Positions 1 through 13,900 of a DNA stretch of 64,000 nucleotides are shown here, one piece after another. A program made the translations under genes and the position numbers. How positions within the stretch are numbered: position 1 is the first letter of the stretch; the number at the start of each line of letters is the position of its first letter. Source of the DNA: Capitulum mitella (Eukaryota > Arthropoda > Thecostraca > Pollicipedomorpha > Pollicipedidae); the NCBI GenBank assembly GCA_030062745.1, contig CP099845.1, positions 20,606,556-20,670,555 of the forward strand, written 5' to 3'. Below the pieces are notes generated by a model. That model ran no database searches, had not been told where the DNA came from, and worked only from the letters and a program-made list of their open reading frames with translations.

Positions 1-159
1 CAAAATTCGTCCTTAAAAAGCTGAATCAAGCACCAGCCTGAGCGTGAGTTCTGACTTTGTGTTTCTGTGTCACGATGGTGACATTTTCACAAAAGGGTGC
101 CTATTACGACTTTAATGCTACTAGGGCGTTTTTTTAGACAGTTAAATGTCTTGGTTCTT

Positions 160-1010
160 TACCGGGTTGTCTTTGTGCCTTCCGGACCCCTTTTGAATGA
201 TGGGGCGCCCATAAGCCCCTCGCACGGTCGCCTTTTTGGTACCACAGAAGCGCCATTGGAGCGACAGGCCATCCATACTCCATGTCATGGGTGTCAAGGG
301 ATGTGAAGGGGTGCCTTTTGAACGATAGGGCGCCCATGCTCCATCACAGAGGGAGCCTTCTTGGTGTCACATGGACGTTCTTTTGAACGACAGTGCAACC
401 ATATTCTGTCGCATGGGCGGCTCCTTAATGCCGCAGGGGCGCCTTTTAATCGACAGGTTGACCATAAAGAATGACAGGGGCGCACTCTTGATGTCATATG
501 TACATCGTTGCATGCGCGCCTCCCTAGTGTCACAGGGGCGCCTTTTGAGACCAAAGACGCCCCTGTGACACCATCTCCTCTCCCATACACCATCCCAGAG
601 GTGTCTCCTTGATGTCGTATGGGCGCATGGTAAATAACGGGGCGCCCACATTCCACCACAAGGAGGCACACTAAATATAAAGTGGCCTCTTTTTAAGCGA
701 CAAAGTGCCAGTGCCTCATCGCAGAGGCGCTTGTTTGGTGTTCGCAAGGGCACATTTTGAATGCTTTGCCATTGAAAGGCCGCCTCTGTGTTAAACGAGC
801 GTCATGCAATCGAAAACATCATCCACGTACCTTGAAGTGGCGCCTCCTCGGTGTCGGCTGGGCGCCCTTTAAAGGGAACCATGCCCGTCACAGATAATAC
901 TCCTTTGTGTCAAGGGGATGCCTTTTCAACGCCAGGGCGCTTACACATCATCGCAAGGGACGCCTCTCTGCCCTTTGTGTCCCATCAGTCTCACATAACT
1001 CTGTTAACGA
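160..1010. repeat. GC-rich diverged minisatellite, about 21 bp basic unit
   Basis: Degenerate copies alternate among three related subunits of about 20-22 bases: one with GGGGCGCC followed by TTTTGAACGACA, one with GGGCGCCCAT plus a CTCCATCGCA-like end, and one with GGGGCGCCTCC plus a TTGGTGTCAC-like end. Together they give a higher-order period of roughly 62-66 bases. The core GGCGCC is self-complementary, so short ORFs open on both strands and overlap throughout. I treat those ORFs as repeat artefacts. Bases 1-159 hold nothing I can support. Confidence 0.75.
527..571. repeat. Perfect 14 bp inverted repeat (hairpin)
   Basis: Bases 527-540 (GTGTCACAGGGGCG) are the exact reverse complement of 558-571, with a 17-base loop. 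It lies inside the 0.16-1.0 kb array and probably arose from two array units in opposite orientation. Confidence 0.8.
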
Positions 1011-1679
1011 CACCTTTTTAAGGGCTGTGTGCACATGAGCCATACTATGGCCGTTTCCTCGATATCGCAGGAGTGTCTTTTGAATAAGGGCGCTTATATC
1101 CTATCAGAAGAGTGCACGAGGCACATGTGCGTTTTTTTAACGAAAGAGTGCCTTTGTATCCACGGACAGCGTGCGTCCACGAATGACCTAGATGCTTTTA
1201 TCCGCCTTCGGCACCTTAAGGCTTCCCGACGGAGATGGGTATAAGCGGACCTTACCATTTTGGCCCCTTACCTGACCTCATCGCGTAAGGGCGCCAAAAT
1301 GCCAAGCGGGGAGGCGGTGAAAAGGCACTTTACCCCCCCCCCCGAGCCCAGGGGGACCATCCCGCTCGCCTCCTTCCTGGATCCGTCCCTAAGCACGTAT
1401 AGTGCGGGATAAGCTTTCATATGAGGACTGATGTCAGGTGGATACGGAGCCGAGCAACAGGAATGGACGTGTGGCAGGTGCTTGGTTCAAGTCTCAGAAA
1501 AGGCAACCACATTTGACCACAGACCGAAAGGGTCAGCCGGTCTCGGACGGCTGTGTCGTGGGATCTTACATCACCATGAAACTTCTCAGTGCTATCTGAT
1601 TCGATGCCTCAGGCAAAATTGTTCTGTTTGGAAACAGGTGAACACTTAGGTTACATTGCTAAGGCCGACACAAACTATT

Positions 1680-1792
1680 ATATATAGACATATACATATA
1701 TGTATGTATATGTGTATATATGTATATACATATATGTATATAATGTAAATAATACACACATATATAATATATATGTATATGTATAATGTAAA

Positions 1793-1848
<56 letters not shown>
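1680..1848. repeat. AT microsatellite, (TA)27 with flanking TATG-rich tract
   Basis: Bases 1795-1848 are an uninterrupted AT dinucleotide run of 54 bases. The preceding 110 bases are an impure mixture of TATG, TATA and CACA steps. A poly-C run of 11 sits nearby at 1333-1343. Between 1010 and 1680, and from 1850 to about 3540, I see no gene, only short chance ORFs. Confidence 0.95.
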
Positions 1849-1851
<3 letters not shown>

Positions 1852-3539
1852 AATATCGTAGGATTTCTGCAGTTTGTTGTACAGGCGAAAAATTGAAAAG
1901 ATATGAAAAGTCGTCTTTGATTAAAATAGTGTGTTAAATCCACCGGGAAACTCACATTTGAGGAGGTTCGATTGTCCGGCCCTCGGCTCGGCCCCACCAA
2001 TCATTTACACAAAATGGCACCACTGCGCACACACCAGAGCTTAATCGATGTTGAGTTTTGGGATGACGATTCAGACATCTGTATATGAGTGAACGAAGAT
2101 TTGTTCACAAAACGCAGTTTTCTTGTTATGTTGTTGTTGTTATATTGTTTCCTTATCTAAGAGAGGATTGCTGTAAGCGTCATTTATGTCCAATAATTTG
2201 CTTTACTGGCCTCATCATACGGTTTAAAAACGACGAGCCTTTCGTTGCGGGGAACGGCTGGACGCACACCGCATGGCTTTATGTTTTACTACAGTTGTTT
2301 TATGCTCCAATAGCTCATGTTAACAAGGACGTATGAAAGCCTTATTGGAGACCATCTCCTGGAAAATCAAAAGAGGGTTCGCTGAAATGACGCCCATCTA
2401 TACACGATTGGACATGAGTCGCCCTCAGCATACCAATATGATACGCGAGTGTTTCACCAATCCCCTTATTGCTCAATTTCAGGTATGCGCAGTGAACCAG
2501 ATATTCCATAGACTTTATTCAATAAAGCGAGATGAGGAATAGTTGGTCCCATTTGACCTTTTCCAACGAAATATAATAACATAAAGTAGCACAAAGATAG
2601 CATACCTTTGTAGGTACACTTCCTTGCGAAACACCATTCACTGAGCTCTTTGCAGAAAACTGGCATAGATAGCTTATGTAAAGCGTTCGGCGGACTAGAC
2701 AATCAGACATGTCTTTTCTTGAACGATTTTTGTCTAGCTGATCATCGATATAGAAATGCTCTGAATCTCTGTCACGCTTAGAGAGCGACTAAAGGCGTCA
2801 ATGACTCGCCCGTCAGAATTCTTATTTTTTTGCCTTCGATTTCTTTGTGGAAAATGGAAAAAGAAACAAACAAAACATATCAGCATGACCCCAGAGTTGG
2901 TAGCGGCGCATTGCATCGATGCAGTGAAAGCGTCTCGTTTTCATGCATGAGAACTTCAACATCACTTCAAGATACATTAAAATCGTGCATTTATATCGCA
3001 TACTGGGTACAAACAGCTAAATGTTATAAACAAGGAATTTCTATGGAACTGCAGATGAAATGAAACGGATAACTATTAAAATGTTTCCGATTTGACGCAA
3101 ATGCGTGCGCACCTATATCTTACATACTCATTATCGGTTACAATGAATTAATCTTTCGATGGGACGAGACGTGAAGTGAGTGCATTTTTTTAAGTAGGAT
3201 GGCCTGACCTGTCGTCTTTAGATGTTCCTGGGCTTTGTTTTTTTTCCCGAACATAACTACATATTTTGTTTTCAAAGGCCTGTTGCCACACATCTTAAGC
3301 ATCCTGAAATGGGAAAAAAAGATGTTAATGGACAATGGCACATCAACTGACAAAACCCAACATCCGTTTCTCCTCCACAAAGCGGAGGCATCTCGCTAAC
3401 TAGTCAACGCGCATTTAAATAGCCCTGAGAACTTATCAAACTGTCTATTAAAGTAGTGGTGAAGAACGTGTAAATCGGTTCATGTGTGCATGGAATTTCG
3501 CCACATGCCTGACTCAGGGTTGAATTCTGCCCAGCACCT

Positions 3540-4010
3540 CTGTCTGAAAAACCGTGCCCGCAGCGCCACCGCTCATGTTTGGGCTCGGACGGACACACTG
3601 CCCAGTCACGTGACTGTCCGCTGGAGCTAAGTCTCTCGCCGACGAGGATATTCCACAGCATACGGTGGATGACCTTAAACAAAAGTCTGAGCCTGTGTCG
3701 CTCTCCGACACGGTGTGGTCGGAACCGCGTGCCGCTTGCCTGCCGACCCGGGCGTCGTCGCACGTGCTCGTCCACCGCGACGCGCGCTGGCCGCCGCCGA
3801 GTCGACAGACGACCGCTGCGGTGGCACGCCTCACCCTGCTGACGGCGTGCGGTTGCTGCTGCCGACAGCGAGGCGGCGTCATTACGAGCCGGAGGGGGCT
3901 GAAGTACTCATCGCGCCGGCTCGGCCGCCGACCGAACCTCCTTGCCGTAAAGAGACGGGGCCTGTCAGAAACTGTCGTACGTCCGCGCAAAGCTCACCAG
4001 AAGAGTTGAC
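3540..4010. other. GC-rich island, no gene assigned
   Basis: This segment is clearly richer in G, C and CpG than its flanks. Overlapping ORFs of 87-158 codons open on both strands, which is expected in CpG-rich DNA, and none has a recognisable domain or a clean exon boundary. It may be a promoter or 5' exon of an unseen gene. The stretch 4010-5020 holds no supported gene. Confidence 0.35.
3604..3615. promoter_or_regulatory. Palindromic E-box AGTCACGTGACT
   Basis: A perfect 12-base palindrome containing GTCACGTGAC, the form of E-box bound by MiT/TFE, USF and Max-type bHLH-zip factors. It lies at the edge of the GC island. An identical 12-mer occurs at 47725-47736. Function is inferred from the motif alone. 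Confidence 0.35.
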
Positions 4011-5019
4011 AGCGTGGCTGCTTGTGATGCCAGTCCTGCGGTGTGGTACCACGCACGCGGACCTCATATATCAGGCCACATATTCCGCCTCATATATTAC
4101 ACAACCTCATCTACAACCACTGCTACATCGCGGATGAATGTTGATAAATCGAGAGATTTTAGGCATACTGTTCGCTCTTGGGGCCCTTATCACTAGGATG
4201 CAGTAATCTGACACGTAGTTCATCGGATGCATCCAAACCTTTCTGCACGGTAATCGTTACTGTCAGCGTACGTTATCTTGCTCTCTCGTCATGCGTTCTA
4301 GAAGCACGTTTTTGTTTTGGAAATGAGAATGGAACGGAAGTCCAATTCATCTGCTGTTTTGTTCTCATTCATTTTATCTTGCTTATTACAAAATCAATGA
4401 GAAAACTGGCACAATTTTCCACCCCACTCCGCTGGGGATGTCACAAACGCGGTTGACTGCTGCCAATTAACTTCCGTGATGTCAACCCGACAGTGCATCG
4501 GATCAGATCAAAATTAAGGTGTCGCCAAAGGAAGTTATTTTTTGTCCTGTGCCGTTCGGCCTCTCAGTGACGTTAACTGACTTCTACTGGTACAGGTCTG
4601 GAGAAGAAGAGCACGTCTGATCACAAAACATGGACAGCATATGTCATAACAATGAATTTCTGTAAATCATGGGCGTTTTCCTTCCCGTCTGGGGCGAAGC
4701 CATGGCACTACAGGACTTTTATGGCCAAAATGAACAGTTCGTAATCCTCTCAGTAGAAAATGGTTATGATTTACGGCGCGAGCTTCTCGTAGACTCAGCA
4801 TATGGACCAGTGGAACATATTTCTCTCATCCCTCGATAATTGGTTCGAAAGGCAACATCATAACTAATAAGCTATTGACGAGGTGATCACGTATGACTGA
4901 ACCATCAGTTCAGTCCAAATAATACCGCCGATTGCAACAGGTGAGAGCACGCGAAACACTAATCCACTCGTATGCGACTGACCACAGGCAGATGCATAAC
5001 CCGACCTCGGACAATCTCG

Positions 5020-5370
5020 GAGGCGGCCTGGACCGGACCGCGGTGGCACGTTCCCAGGTCCCGCTCCAGACGGAGGTTCTCTGATCCGAACCGGGCTTCG
5101 CGGCTCAGAGATCGATCTGCCGGCGTCTAACCAGCCGCGGTCCGGCCGCGGCCGACCCGACCCCGGAGGATAACCCGGCCGCGGATCGCTGTGATTAATG
5201 CCAGATCTGTTTACGCTGGTGGACCCTCGCGGAAATGGGGCGGAGATGGCGGGCCAGAAGGCGGCGCGGGGCAATCGCACCATCGCGTGCCGGAGGAAAG
5301 TTTGTTTCTAGAGGTGACGCTGGCCGGCCGGCGGAGGCGAGGCTGTTTGGTCGGGACCGACCGCCGTCTC
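5020..5370. other. GC-rich palindrome-rich segment, no gene
   Basis: A local GC peak with many CCGG, GGCCGCGG and GGTCCGGCC-like self-complementary words. The 139-codon minus ORF here has no recognisable domain. From 5370 to 9900 I see no supported gene; the longest ORFs (about 100 codons) look like chance. Confidence 0.3.
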
Positions 5371-7370
5371 TTGAGTCACCGCATCTTAAACCTGGCTAAT
5401 AGTTCCGTCTAAAATGAGGCTGACTTCGGTCACGGGTGCCATTTTGCAGATGTTTTTTCTTGGCAGGGTTTCGCTACTTCTAGCGCTGGCTTGACTTTCT
5501 AATTATTTTACGCTGAAGCATGCGACCACATTAAAGGCATCTTCTCCACATCAGTCAGGCAGCCATCTTTGCGTAGACGGGATGCTTCCGCAACAGATCG
5601 GTAATGAAGTTTGAGCCACGAAAATGCTGCTATCTGCTTGCATTCTCTTTGCAGTTGACTGCAACTGATGTTTGGAGCAGATGACATTACCGCCTCTTTG
5701 ATATCGCTAGGGAATCTCTTTGATGCTAATCTCTGCAGTGATTTAAGTTTCGAATGTGATTAAATGAGCCAATTTTGATTAAGAGCAACCAGAGCTCCAT
5801 AACCCCCGCATAGCCTTCCGGTAAAACGCGCGACTCAGTACCGGCATGACGCCTCACACATTGCGTCAGCTTGCCGGCCGGAAACAAGACGACGGAGTTC
5901 GGTCCGCAAAGGAAGAGGTCCACGATGTGCAACACGAGGAATTCGTGTTGCGGCTTTTACGCCGCGTAAAAGATGCTCAGCGCCATCTGCCTCGGCCGCT
6001 GGGGCAGCGTGAGTCCGCATATTGGTACACTTGAGGGGCGTGTTCTGAGCTTGGCCCGGGAGACGATATTAGTTTAGTGAGGTCTTTGATTACAGGCACG
6101 TCCTTTTCGACTGCCTGAAGCGCTCTGACTACAAATTACTTGGGGATCAACAAGATAAACTGTTTCCAGCTGTTGGTAAGTGCACCATGAGCTAAAACCA
6201 ACACTAACTGTCGCATTATTGCTTTCATAAGCGATGATGTGCGGAAAGACTTGTATAACTTCTTAGACTTACATGCTGACATACATGTTCTCATTCAGTG
6301 TTTTAATTCAGTTTCCCAACCAAAGCGAGTGGCTCATATACTACATGTTACCAATGTTTAAAGACAACATCTAGGTTTGCGGGAAGGCGACGGGTGCCGA
6401 TTCCAGGCTGAAAACTCGCTCCCGTAATTTCTTTGCATCGCATCTATCCCTCGCAAAAAAGAATGACACGCCAGTGACAAAAAAAAACTAGAGCTAGTAA
6501 GACGTCGGGTATTCATCCGGAATGCTCACAATTTCCAGTCATCCATGGTCAAGCGCACTGACTCCCGGAACCGTGAGCAGCACAGACAATGCAACACAAA
6601 GCCAACTGTGTCCGGTTCAGCAGCCCAAAGAAGGTATTAGAATGAATCGCTCCGAGCGTTACTACCCCCATTTGCAGACATGCCATCTGACTTGAGTGGC
6701 ACGGCCCGGAGAAAGGCAATCGGATTTGGAACATATTGTACCTCCTCCTTGATGTAGAAAAATTCTGGCGTCCACCTTTAGCTTGTTGGTATTCATTCAA
6801 ACGAGACCCCTCTCCGGTGCTGCTGACATTTGGAAGAACACTGTTCTAAGGTGACAACTGGGCGAAGAGGAACGGACAAAGACGTGCCAGATGCTTTCAT
6901 TGTCTTTAAAAGCCCGACTCTCAAGCGTCTCTGCCATGATCCTGTTCCAAGATGTTCAAACTGACAGTGTTTTCGAGGTCCTTCAACAACACCATGGCAG
7001 ACTGTGTACCATTACGTCAAATCACACCGTCCAAAGAGCTATGTTGCCTCGAAATATAACGATCCATTAGCATAAGTGTCGATGAAATTTATCATTTTTC
7101 CTTTTATCGTTATTTTTTGTATTTGCTGCCTTATGCGTTTTCATGGAACACCATGAATACCGTTTCCAGATGATTTCGTTATACGACTTTGAAAGGGACG
7201 CTCAAAAAGCAGCTTCTGCTGTCCCTGAACGTTGGTATTCCCGCATGATTTACGTTTTGCCGCGCCGTATCCACTGCACTCATGTTTCCAAAAACAGTGT
7301 CATCCTGTCCCAGGCACTGCGCCAGGTGAAGCCTGAGGATTTTTAAAACATGAATGCACAATGGCGCAAA

Positions 7371-7452
7371 CCCGGACCAACTATTAATGCGATTATTAAA
7401 CCCGGGCCAACTATATTAATGCTAAATATTATTCGGACCAACTATTAATGCC
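7371..7452. repeat. Three-copy short tandem repeat
   Basis: The phrase CCCGGACCAACTATTAATGC recurs three times with small changes (near 7371, 7400 and 7433), separated by AT-rich spacers. It lies in otherwise featureless noncoding DNA. Confidence 0.6.
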
Positions 7453-9999
7453 TGTTTTGCGAGGAGAGGCCGGGTCCACCAATGCCGATTTTCTCTCCGC
7501 GTGCCTTGGTCGAGGGGGTGGTGCTCTGAGCTTGAACCGAGCGCCATTATGACTGCGAAACACCGCGAGAAACTGCCATGGAAGATCTTCATTAATTTAG
7601 GTCTAGTTATTTTCACCAATTTCGGTACATTTTCGTCTTAACCCTCGCCGGGCTGACCTCTTTATCCACCTTTGCCGGGCCGGGGGGATTCATGAAAACG
7701 CCCTCCTCCCAAGGTCTCTAAAACTATTGGTACCACGGAGAAAGTAATGACGCCGTTGGAAAGCCCTTGGCGAAAATAGAACGAAGCATTTAATTCTTTA
7801 AGTAAGGTCAGTATTAACGTCACCAAAGTCATGTCAGGTCAGATTACTCTGTTGACATTTTAGGCAGAAAACTTTGATAACCAATGCTTGTACGTGGCCA
7901 ACACGGGATTTAGCAGCAAAAAGAATGCCTTATTTATCTATGTGGAGCGGAAAAAGAGGCACTCTAGCTCAAAGTTCATCATTTCATGGAAAACGGAAAA
8001 TGAAGGTAGAAATCGTGATTTTTAGGGTAGGAGTCCCGTTTTTCTGAATGTATAAGTATGCGTCTTAGCTGGTGTGCGCCTCAAATGTGCCTGGCACGTA
8101 GATGAAACCTGCAACTACCATATTCAAGTTGGTCAACCTAGGTCAAAGTATTGACGCCGATGCGTCGAGCGTTTCTCGTGTTTCCCGTATCATTCGCCAC
8201 ATTGTCATTGATCAGACACGGTGCAGCAAAAATGTCGTAATATCGGATGAGGTGATATCGGATTAAGTATTTTTAATTTACTCTTTTACATCGTGAAACC
8301 CATGTCCCAAAACATTTTCGACGCGTCACTCAGATACTGGGCATCGGGCACTGTGGTAGCTCAAAATGATGTTTGGCGGAAAGTTATTTTCGCGACGTCA
8401 ATGGTTTTTATTTTGGCGGCCAAGAATAAGAGGACAGGGGCAGTACGAACTGCATCGATCAAAGGCATGGGTAAGTTTGTTATCATTTGGGATCGTAATA
8501 AGTATGCATGCATTGAAAATAAGCATAATATTTCGAAACGTCAAATCAGACCAGCCTGGGTCAAATGGATTGGGCCACCCTTGGCAAATAACATCTTATC
8601 ATAAGTGCTTCCAAAGCACTTATGGCTACGAATAAACATTCTGGTACTAAACCAAAGAACTGTTCTCGGTTGCAGGTCCAGAAAGTTCAGTATGAAACGA
8701 GCTTAACCTTAGGTCATGGGTGAAAGAGTACAGTTATGTGTCCAAATGACGTGAGAAACACCAAGGTGCATACCCAAACCTCAAAACCGTCGAACCAGTC
8801 TCATTATCTCAAAAGCAAACGTGGAAAAGCCCTAAAGTTTAGCTGACGTAAGGTCAGTAATCTGGAAATTTCCCGAAAATTCGAGATAAGAGAATTGTTT
8901 TATTTATCGTGTTCTAGCAATATGTGAATTGGCATTCCAGTTGACGCATTTCATAAAATTTTGTGCCAGTTTCATTTTTTTAACCTGGTCTGACTTGATA
9001 TGTTCTAAGTCAATGACATGACGCGACCCCGAGTCTTAAAATCGGCACAAGGTGTAAAATGCTGTATGAAAAGGCACTTAAGGTTTCCTACCTCTACACC
9101 TTTTTGCTTTATGGCTTACTTCAGAAAAGCGGACGAGGGGTTCCCATGAGCCCCACAGGTTAACCTAAAATCTGTTTTGGAACTCATGGCAATCAAGCCC
9201 GTCTTGATGCAGAACTCTTGCATATCTTGTGCTAAACTTGATTTCGCACAGTTTCGTACATTTTGGAAACATAACCTAATTTAACCTAACCTGATTCTTT
9301 TACAAAGTTGGGATTGGCCATTGTCGTGAAATGTATCGGACTCCCGCGTTAAACCAAAGCCAATTACATGCAAAATGTCACGAAAGAAGGCAGTCTGGGC
9401 TTAACAGGACGGTGACAAGGACCAAGATCAATGTTTCACGTGCGATTTTTTTGGATAATTTCGCTCTAAGATGTTTTCAGCGTCGACGTTCGTAAAAAGC
9501 TGCGTTAAGGTACACACCGGCTCGAACAGACCAGGCCAAGTTTGTTTGAGGAAAAAAGCCCAGAGGCCCGAGGGTAGGCCCGGATCGGCAAGCATCGGCT
9601 CCCTGCGGTCTGCACCGCCCGGGAGAAAACAATGGCCAAACTTTACCCCATAAGGCCGAGCACGGCGCTGACGTCCTGACAAACAAGGACGGGATGTCTC
9701 ACAAGATGCCTGCGGAAAATACACGGTCATTGTGTGCGGTGAAATGGAGTTTTAAAACCCCGGAAGAGGTCGGCGTGAGGGAAACCTCCTCACGGTCCCT
9801 GGCTTTCGGCACTGTCACGGCGTCTCATGCCAGCGTCGCTTAACAGCCCAATGATACCAGGTACGTCTGGAAAGGAATATTTGTTTGGCCATGCCCAGAT
9901 TTCACCACATGTGCAGGGTGGAAGCAGCCAATTTGCTGCGACGAAATATTGGAAATATCTGGCCAACCCACCAGCTTTAACCTGACTCCAGCGGCACTC

Positions 10000-10570
10000 A
10001 TTACGATCTCGCCGACGCTCACGCTTACCCCGGCTGAGGAGTGCTCTGACCCCATCAAATGCCGTTCTTGCCCCACCGACCCTCACCCTGATCCACCTAA
10101 CTCTCCTGACCACTAATCTGACCGCACCAAACACCACCCTGATCTCTAAGATCTCCGACCCGATTCCATAGACCCACATCCTGGCAATCCCTATGCTGAC
10201 CCCACCGGCATTCGGGCCGCTTCGACCCCTACCATGGCTCCAATGACCCTAAATTTGAACCATCTGCCCCTTTTCCTTATCCCACAGATCCTCCCTGTCC
10301 GCACCAGCGTTCACTGACCTCAGCAAGGTCATTTTGTTCTGACCACTCCCACCGTCCCTCGCCGAGGCCCCACTGACCCTCACCTGTTCCGTGCTGGCCG
10401 TCCCATTGACCTCTACCATTCTGCTGACACCCATCAGCCGTCTCTCCGGACCCACCGACCCACATCCCGACTCGCCGACTTTCACCCCGATCCCATCGAC
10501 CCCACCTCTCCCTGGCCCCATCCACCGTCACTCGGGTCCTGCATCTCCTCCCGTCTCTCACTGCATGACC
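10000..10570. repeat. Degenerate CACC/GACC-rich array
   Basis: The plus strand is dominated by words such as GACCCCACCGACC, CTGACCC and CACCGACCC at irregular 12-30 base spacing, with strong strand asymmetry (C-rich plus strand). The minus-strand ORF crossing it reads as low-complexity Gly/Arg/Trp protein. I read this as an old, decayed minisatellite. Confidence 0.55.
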
Positions 10571-10623
10571 TTTGGGACTACTCGGTGCAGTTACCTGCTC
10601 CATTATGTTGGTCGGTATGGACG

Positions 10624-10800
10624 CTAATGAGTCGGCGTTATCATCAGCATCACATCCATTTCTTTTAAATCTGTGCGTTGTTCCTCCAGCGAACGAACAT
10701 GCAAAGTTTGGATAGCCAGGGTAACATAGTGGACCATGGAGGCCATGAACAGCACTGAGATTAGGGCCATCACCGTACACATTGCGTCCCAACAAAACAT
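10624..10800 (-). CDS. Possible 58-aa hydrophobic small ORF
   Basis: A minus-strand ATG ORF of 58 codons. Residues 8-32 are strongly hydrophobic (the core reads MALISVLFMASMVHYVTLAI) and the rest is a charged tail containing SLEEQRTDLKEMD. The layout resembles a single-pass membrane microprotein. No family is recognised and no splice or promoter signals were found. An overlapping 222-codon minus frame is also open here but runs into the low-complexity array. It may be chance. Confidence 0.15.
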   Translation of the reverse strand: MFCWDAMCTVMALISVLFMASMVHYVTLAIQTLHVRSLEEQRTDLKEMDVMLMITPTH

Positions 10801-10949
10801 GAAAAGTGTGGGGCTCTCTGAGCAACTTAGACTTTCTTCGTGTTCGCGTCAAAGCCTTTTGCTCGACCGAGTTAAATCCGTTCACCCGTAGTTTTTTTTT
10901 TATCGCGACCATTGGTCCCACTGAGTCTTGTAGTAAAAGTTCCACGGAT

Positions 10950-13900
10950 TACGAAACGAGGATAAACATAAAAAGTGCATCCTGACGTAGTAGCTTTTTG
11001 GCTGCTTACGATAGGATGGACATCTCGTATATATCTAGTTTCTCGACGGGTACTCAAATACCATCTATTTGTTTCACTTATAAAAGACCAGATAATTGCC
11101 CATTGCCTTTTGCAGCATTAAGCAAAAGTAATTTGTTGCAAAGATGGACGTTTGATAAATGAACTGCGTGCCCCCACCCCACAGCCTTGGGCATTCCAAA
11201 CTCATTAAGTATGCTCACTCTATAAGATCTCGATGGTAAATTAAATTACATAGATATCTGGGATTCTAGGTCAGCACTGGCGGTGTCAGAACACATTAAA
11301 ACATCTTTTAAGCTCTACCTTTTACTTTATTATACGTTGATTGAACCACGGCTCGATGCATGCCGGCCACAAAAAAATGCGTAATTGACTGTTTTTCACG
11401 CCGGAGGCATTGGCAGTTTTGAAACAGAACCATCTTTGTTCAGTTTCTGACTTAATCGCGTCGATCATGGCGACGAGTGTTGGTAGTTTCCGTGTTGCTG
11501 TTGCATCGCTGGGAACTTTCGTGCTTGCATCACCCGGTCAGTCACACACCAGCTTCCTGCGATGCAAGTGACGCAACGTTCTGCATGACCGACTGAGATG
11601 GCCAATTTATGCCAGTCACGGTGACAGCTCAGTACTGATGCCTGCGGTGGCTTCCATTGAGTTCGTGCACGAGATAAACGTCATCATGACGAGAGGCATG
11701 TCGTGCCGTGGATGCGCCGTGACGCGACTCGGCAAAATCCTTGGTCAAGGTCATGAAAATGATACTTAGCGTCGCACTGCGCGTTGCACGTGGAAGGCAA
11801 AGTTTTCAAAGTATAAAACTCCCGGCTCAGCCATTGGCACCGCGCAGTACGAAACACTCACCGTCGAGCGTGGAAGAACTAGTGAAAACGTTTACTCTAA
11901 TTCTGCGCACTCCTTTTACACTGTAGAACCCGTAAATCCAGTTTCTCACGGCGTGGTCTATAACATTATCACAGTAATTCAAATCGAGCTATTTCAATAA
12001 TTTGCCCGTATTTACGTGGAGTATTTACGTGTGTTCAATATCAAGGAATGATAATGCTCTGCTAACAATGTGTAAACACCCACTAGAGTGAAAAAAAATG
12101 TTGAATTCACAGTATTATAGCATACACGTGCATTGCTCTACGGCAGGCTGACTCCAAGTCTGCGTGGTAGAAAAACTGGAGTAACCCTGCGTGGCAGATA
12201 TTGTAGTCTGATGTGTTCTCCCCTTGCTGTGCCCAGACTTACACCAGCTTAGGTGTCCCGTATTATTTTGGTGGAAGAAGAAAACTGAAAATGTTCGTTT
12301 GTTGCCATTTTGATTTGGACATTAAACATTTTCCATTCAGATTTTTGCAATCCACGAGTGCCTTTTGTACCCGCATTAGAAAAATTAAGGCCTGTACGAA
12401 CGTTTCTCCAGTTGAAACATGCTCAGTCACGGGCAGGCGAACTGGTCGCCCGGAGGAGGTACACTAAAGGTCCGTGACGAAATTGCGCGGTTCCGCACAT
12501 GCCAGCGACAGTGCCGCGGTCACTGAATTCGCTTAGAACCCCAGCTAGCCGACCTGCACGCTGAGTCTGTGGTGGATTCATTTTGTACTGAACCCATCAT
12601 ATATCGAGTGCACAGGTTGTCCAGCCCAGTAGAGATGCTGCTTTCTCAAAGCCGTCGTCATCTGCTGGCTTGGATAACGTTTGTATAAGCAAGGCATGTG
12701 CAAATATCGACTCAGAGCAGAGATGCGAGTCCACGAGGTTTCAGGCGAATATGCAACGTCCGATTTTGAAAAAAAAAACTGCATAGCTGTTTGTGAGCTG
12801 GTCTTGACCACCTCGCTCCCGTATCACGGGTCAGCGCAGAATAGACTCAGAGTACAGACCTGAACAACACCGACCAAGAGAACAGGTTTCCAAGTGGGGA
12901 CCGTTAAATCCAAGTCCAGGGCTGAAAGAGCCACTGTCTAAACAACACTTGGGAACCGGGAAAGGTCAAGGGAACCGTCGTGAAGGCAGTGTCTCGTGGA
13001 CCGCGGCCAGCCTGACAGCACCGCGCCGGTGGTGACTGCGGCTGACGCGTCACTGCTTCCGACGGCGTGGCCAGCCGCAGCCAAACTCATAGAACACCGG
13101 GACGCCCCTGCCATGACTGACGGCATATCTGTTTCAGCAGCCGCTCGACGGCTCCGGGTGGGATTCCAGGAGCGGCGGCCGAGACTTGTTTACGAGTTGC
13201 GACAAAGGCCGGTCCGGTCTCCGGGGAAATATCTGGCCGGTACTGAGTCCCCGGGCTCTGCTCGCCTCGGCCGGAAGACGCCGACTCCCAGCCAGCGACG
13301 CATGGCTCAGTCTGAATGGCCGTTTCAAGTGAATAACATTCTGTCATAAAGAGGAGAGTGCCATGATTCCATGTTTGATCGCCTCGTCATCAGTTACTGG
13401 TGCACACCATCATTTAGCGCTATACGTAGCTATATGTTCGCACAGAATATGAAAACAGTAGTAGCGGGGACAACCGACCTTAAGCCAGCTTTTCCCCTTC
13501 ATGACCTCGTTTGACACTTTGGCACATGACCCGCTTTGCGGGTCATTCACTCTGTTCATTTTGAAACGTGTAGTCGGCGACTGGCTTCCATTTCTTCGCC
13601 ATCGCTTCGGTCTCTTGTCAGCGTTTGTCTTACGGCAAGTGTGCCGGTCTTTGGTAATCACAATGAGGGCGCCCGGATGCTCAGTGGGAATCAGAACTCG
13701 CTCCGAAGCTCACCTTTTCATTCTCTTCCTCTTCTGCTCGTTCTTCTTCCTTCTCTTGCTTTCAGCTCGGGTCCAAGAGCGTATTCAAAGCATGAGCCAA
13801 GGGGAAGGGGGAATTTCCATCCTCGGTAACCTTACATACCCCAAATGCAAATTTCTCCTCGAGTTTCGGCCACTTTGTTTCGCCATTTTCAGAAATTAAC

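Noticed and set aside
1470-1500. tRNA-like GGTTCAAGTCTC box
   Set aside because: No matching A box, acceptor stem or cloverleaf could be folded around it. No tRNA is supported anywhere in the window.
3514-4137. Overlapping ORFs of 114-158 codons in the GC island
   Set aside because: Open on both strands simultaneously, with no recognisable motif or exon structure.
10277-10945. 222-codon minus-strand ORF
   Set aside because: Its C-terminal half is translated low-complexity array. The N-terminal half has no recognisable domain and competes with another open frame.
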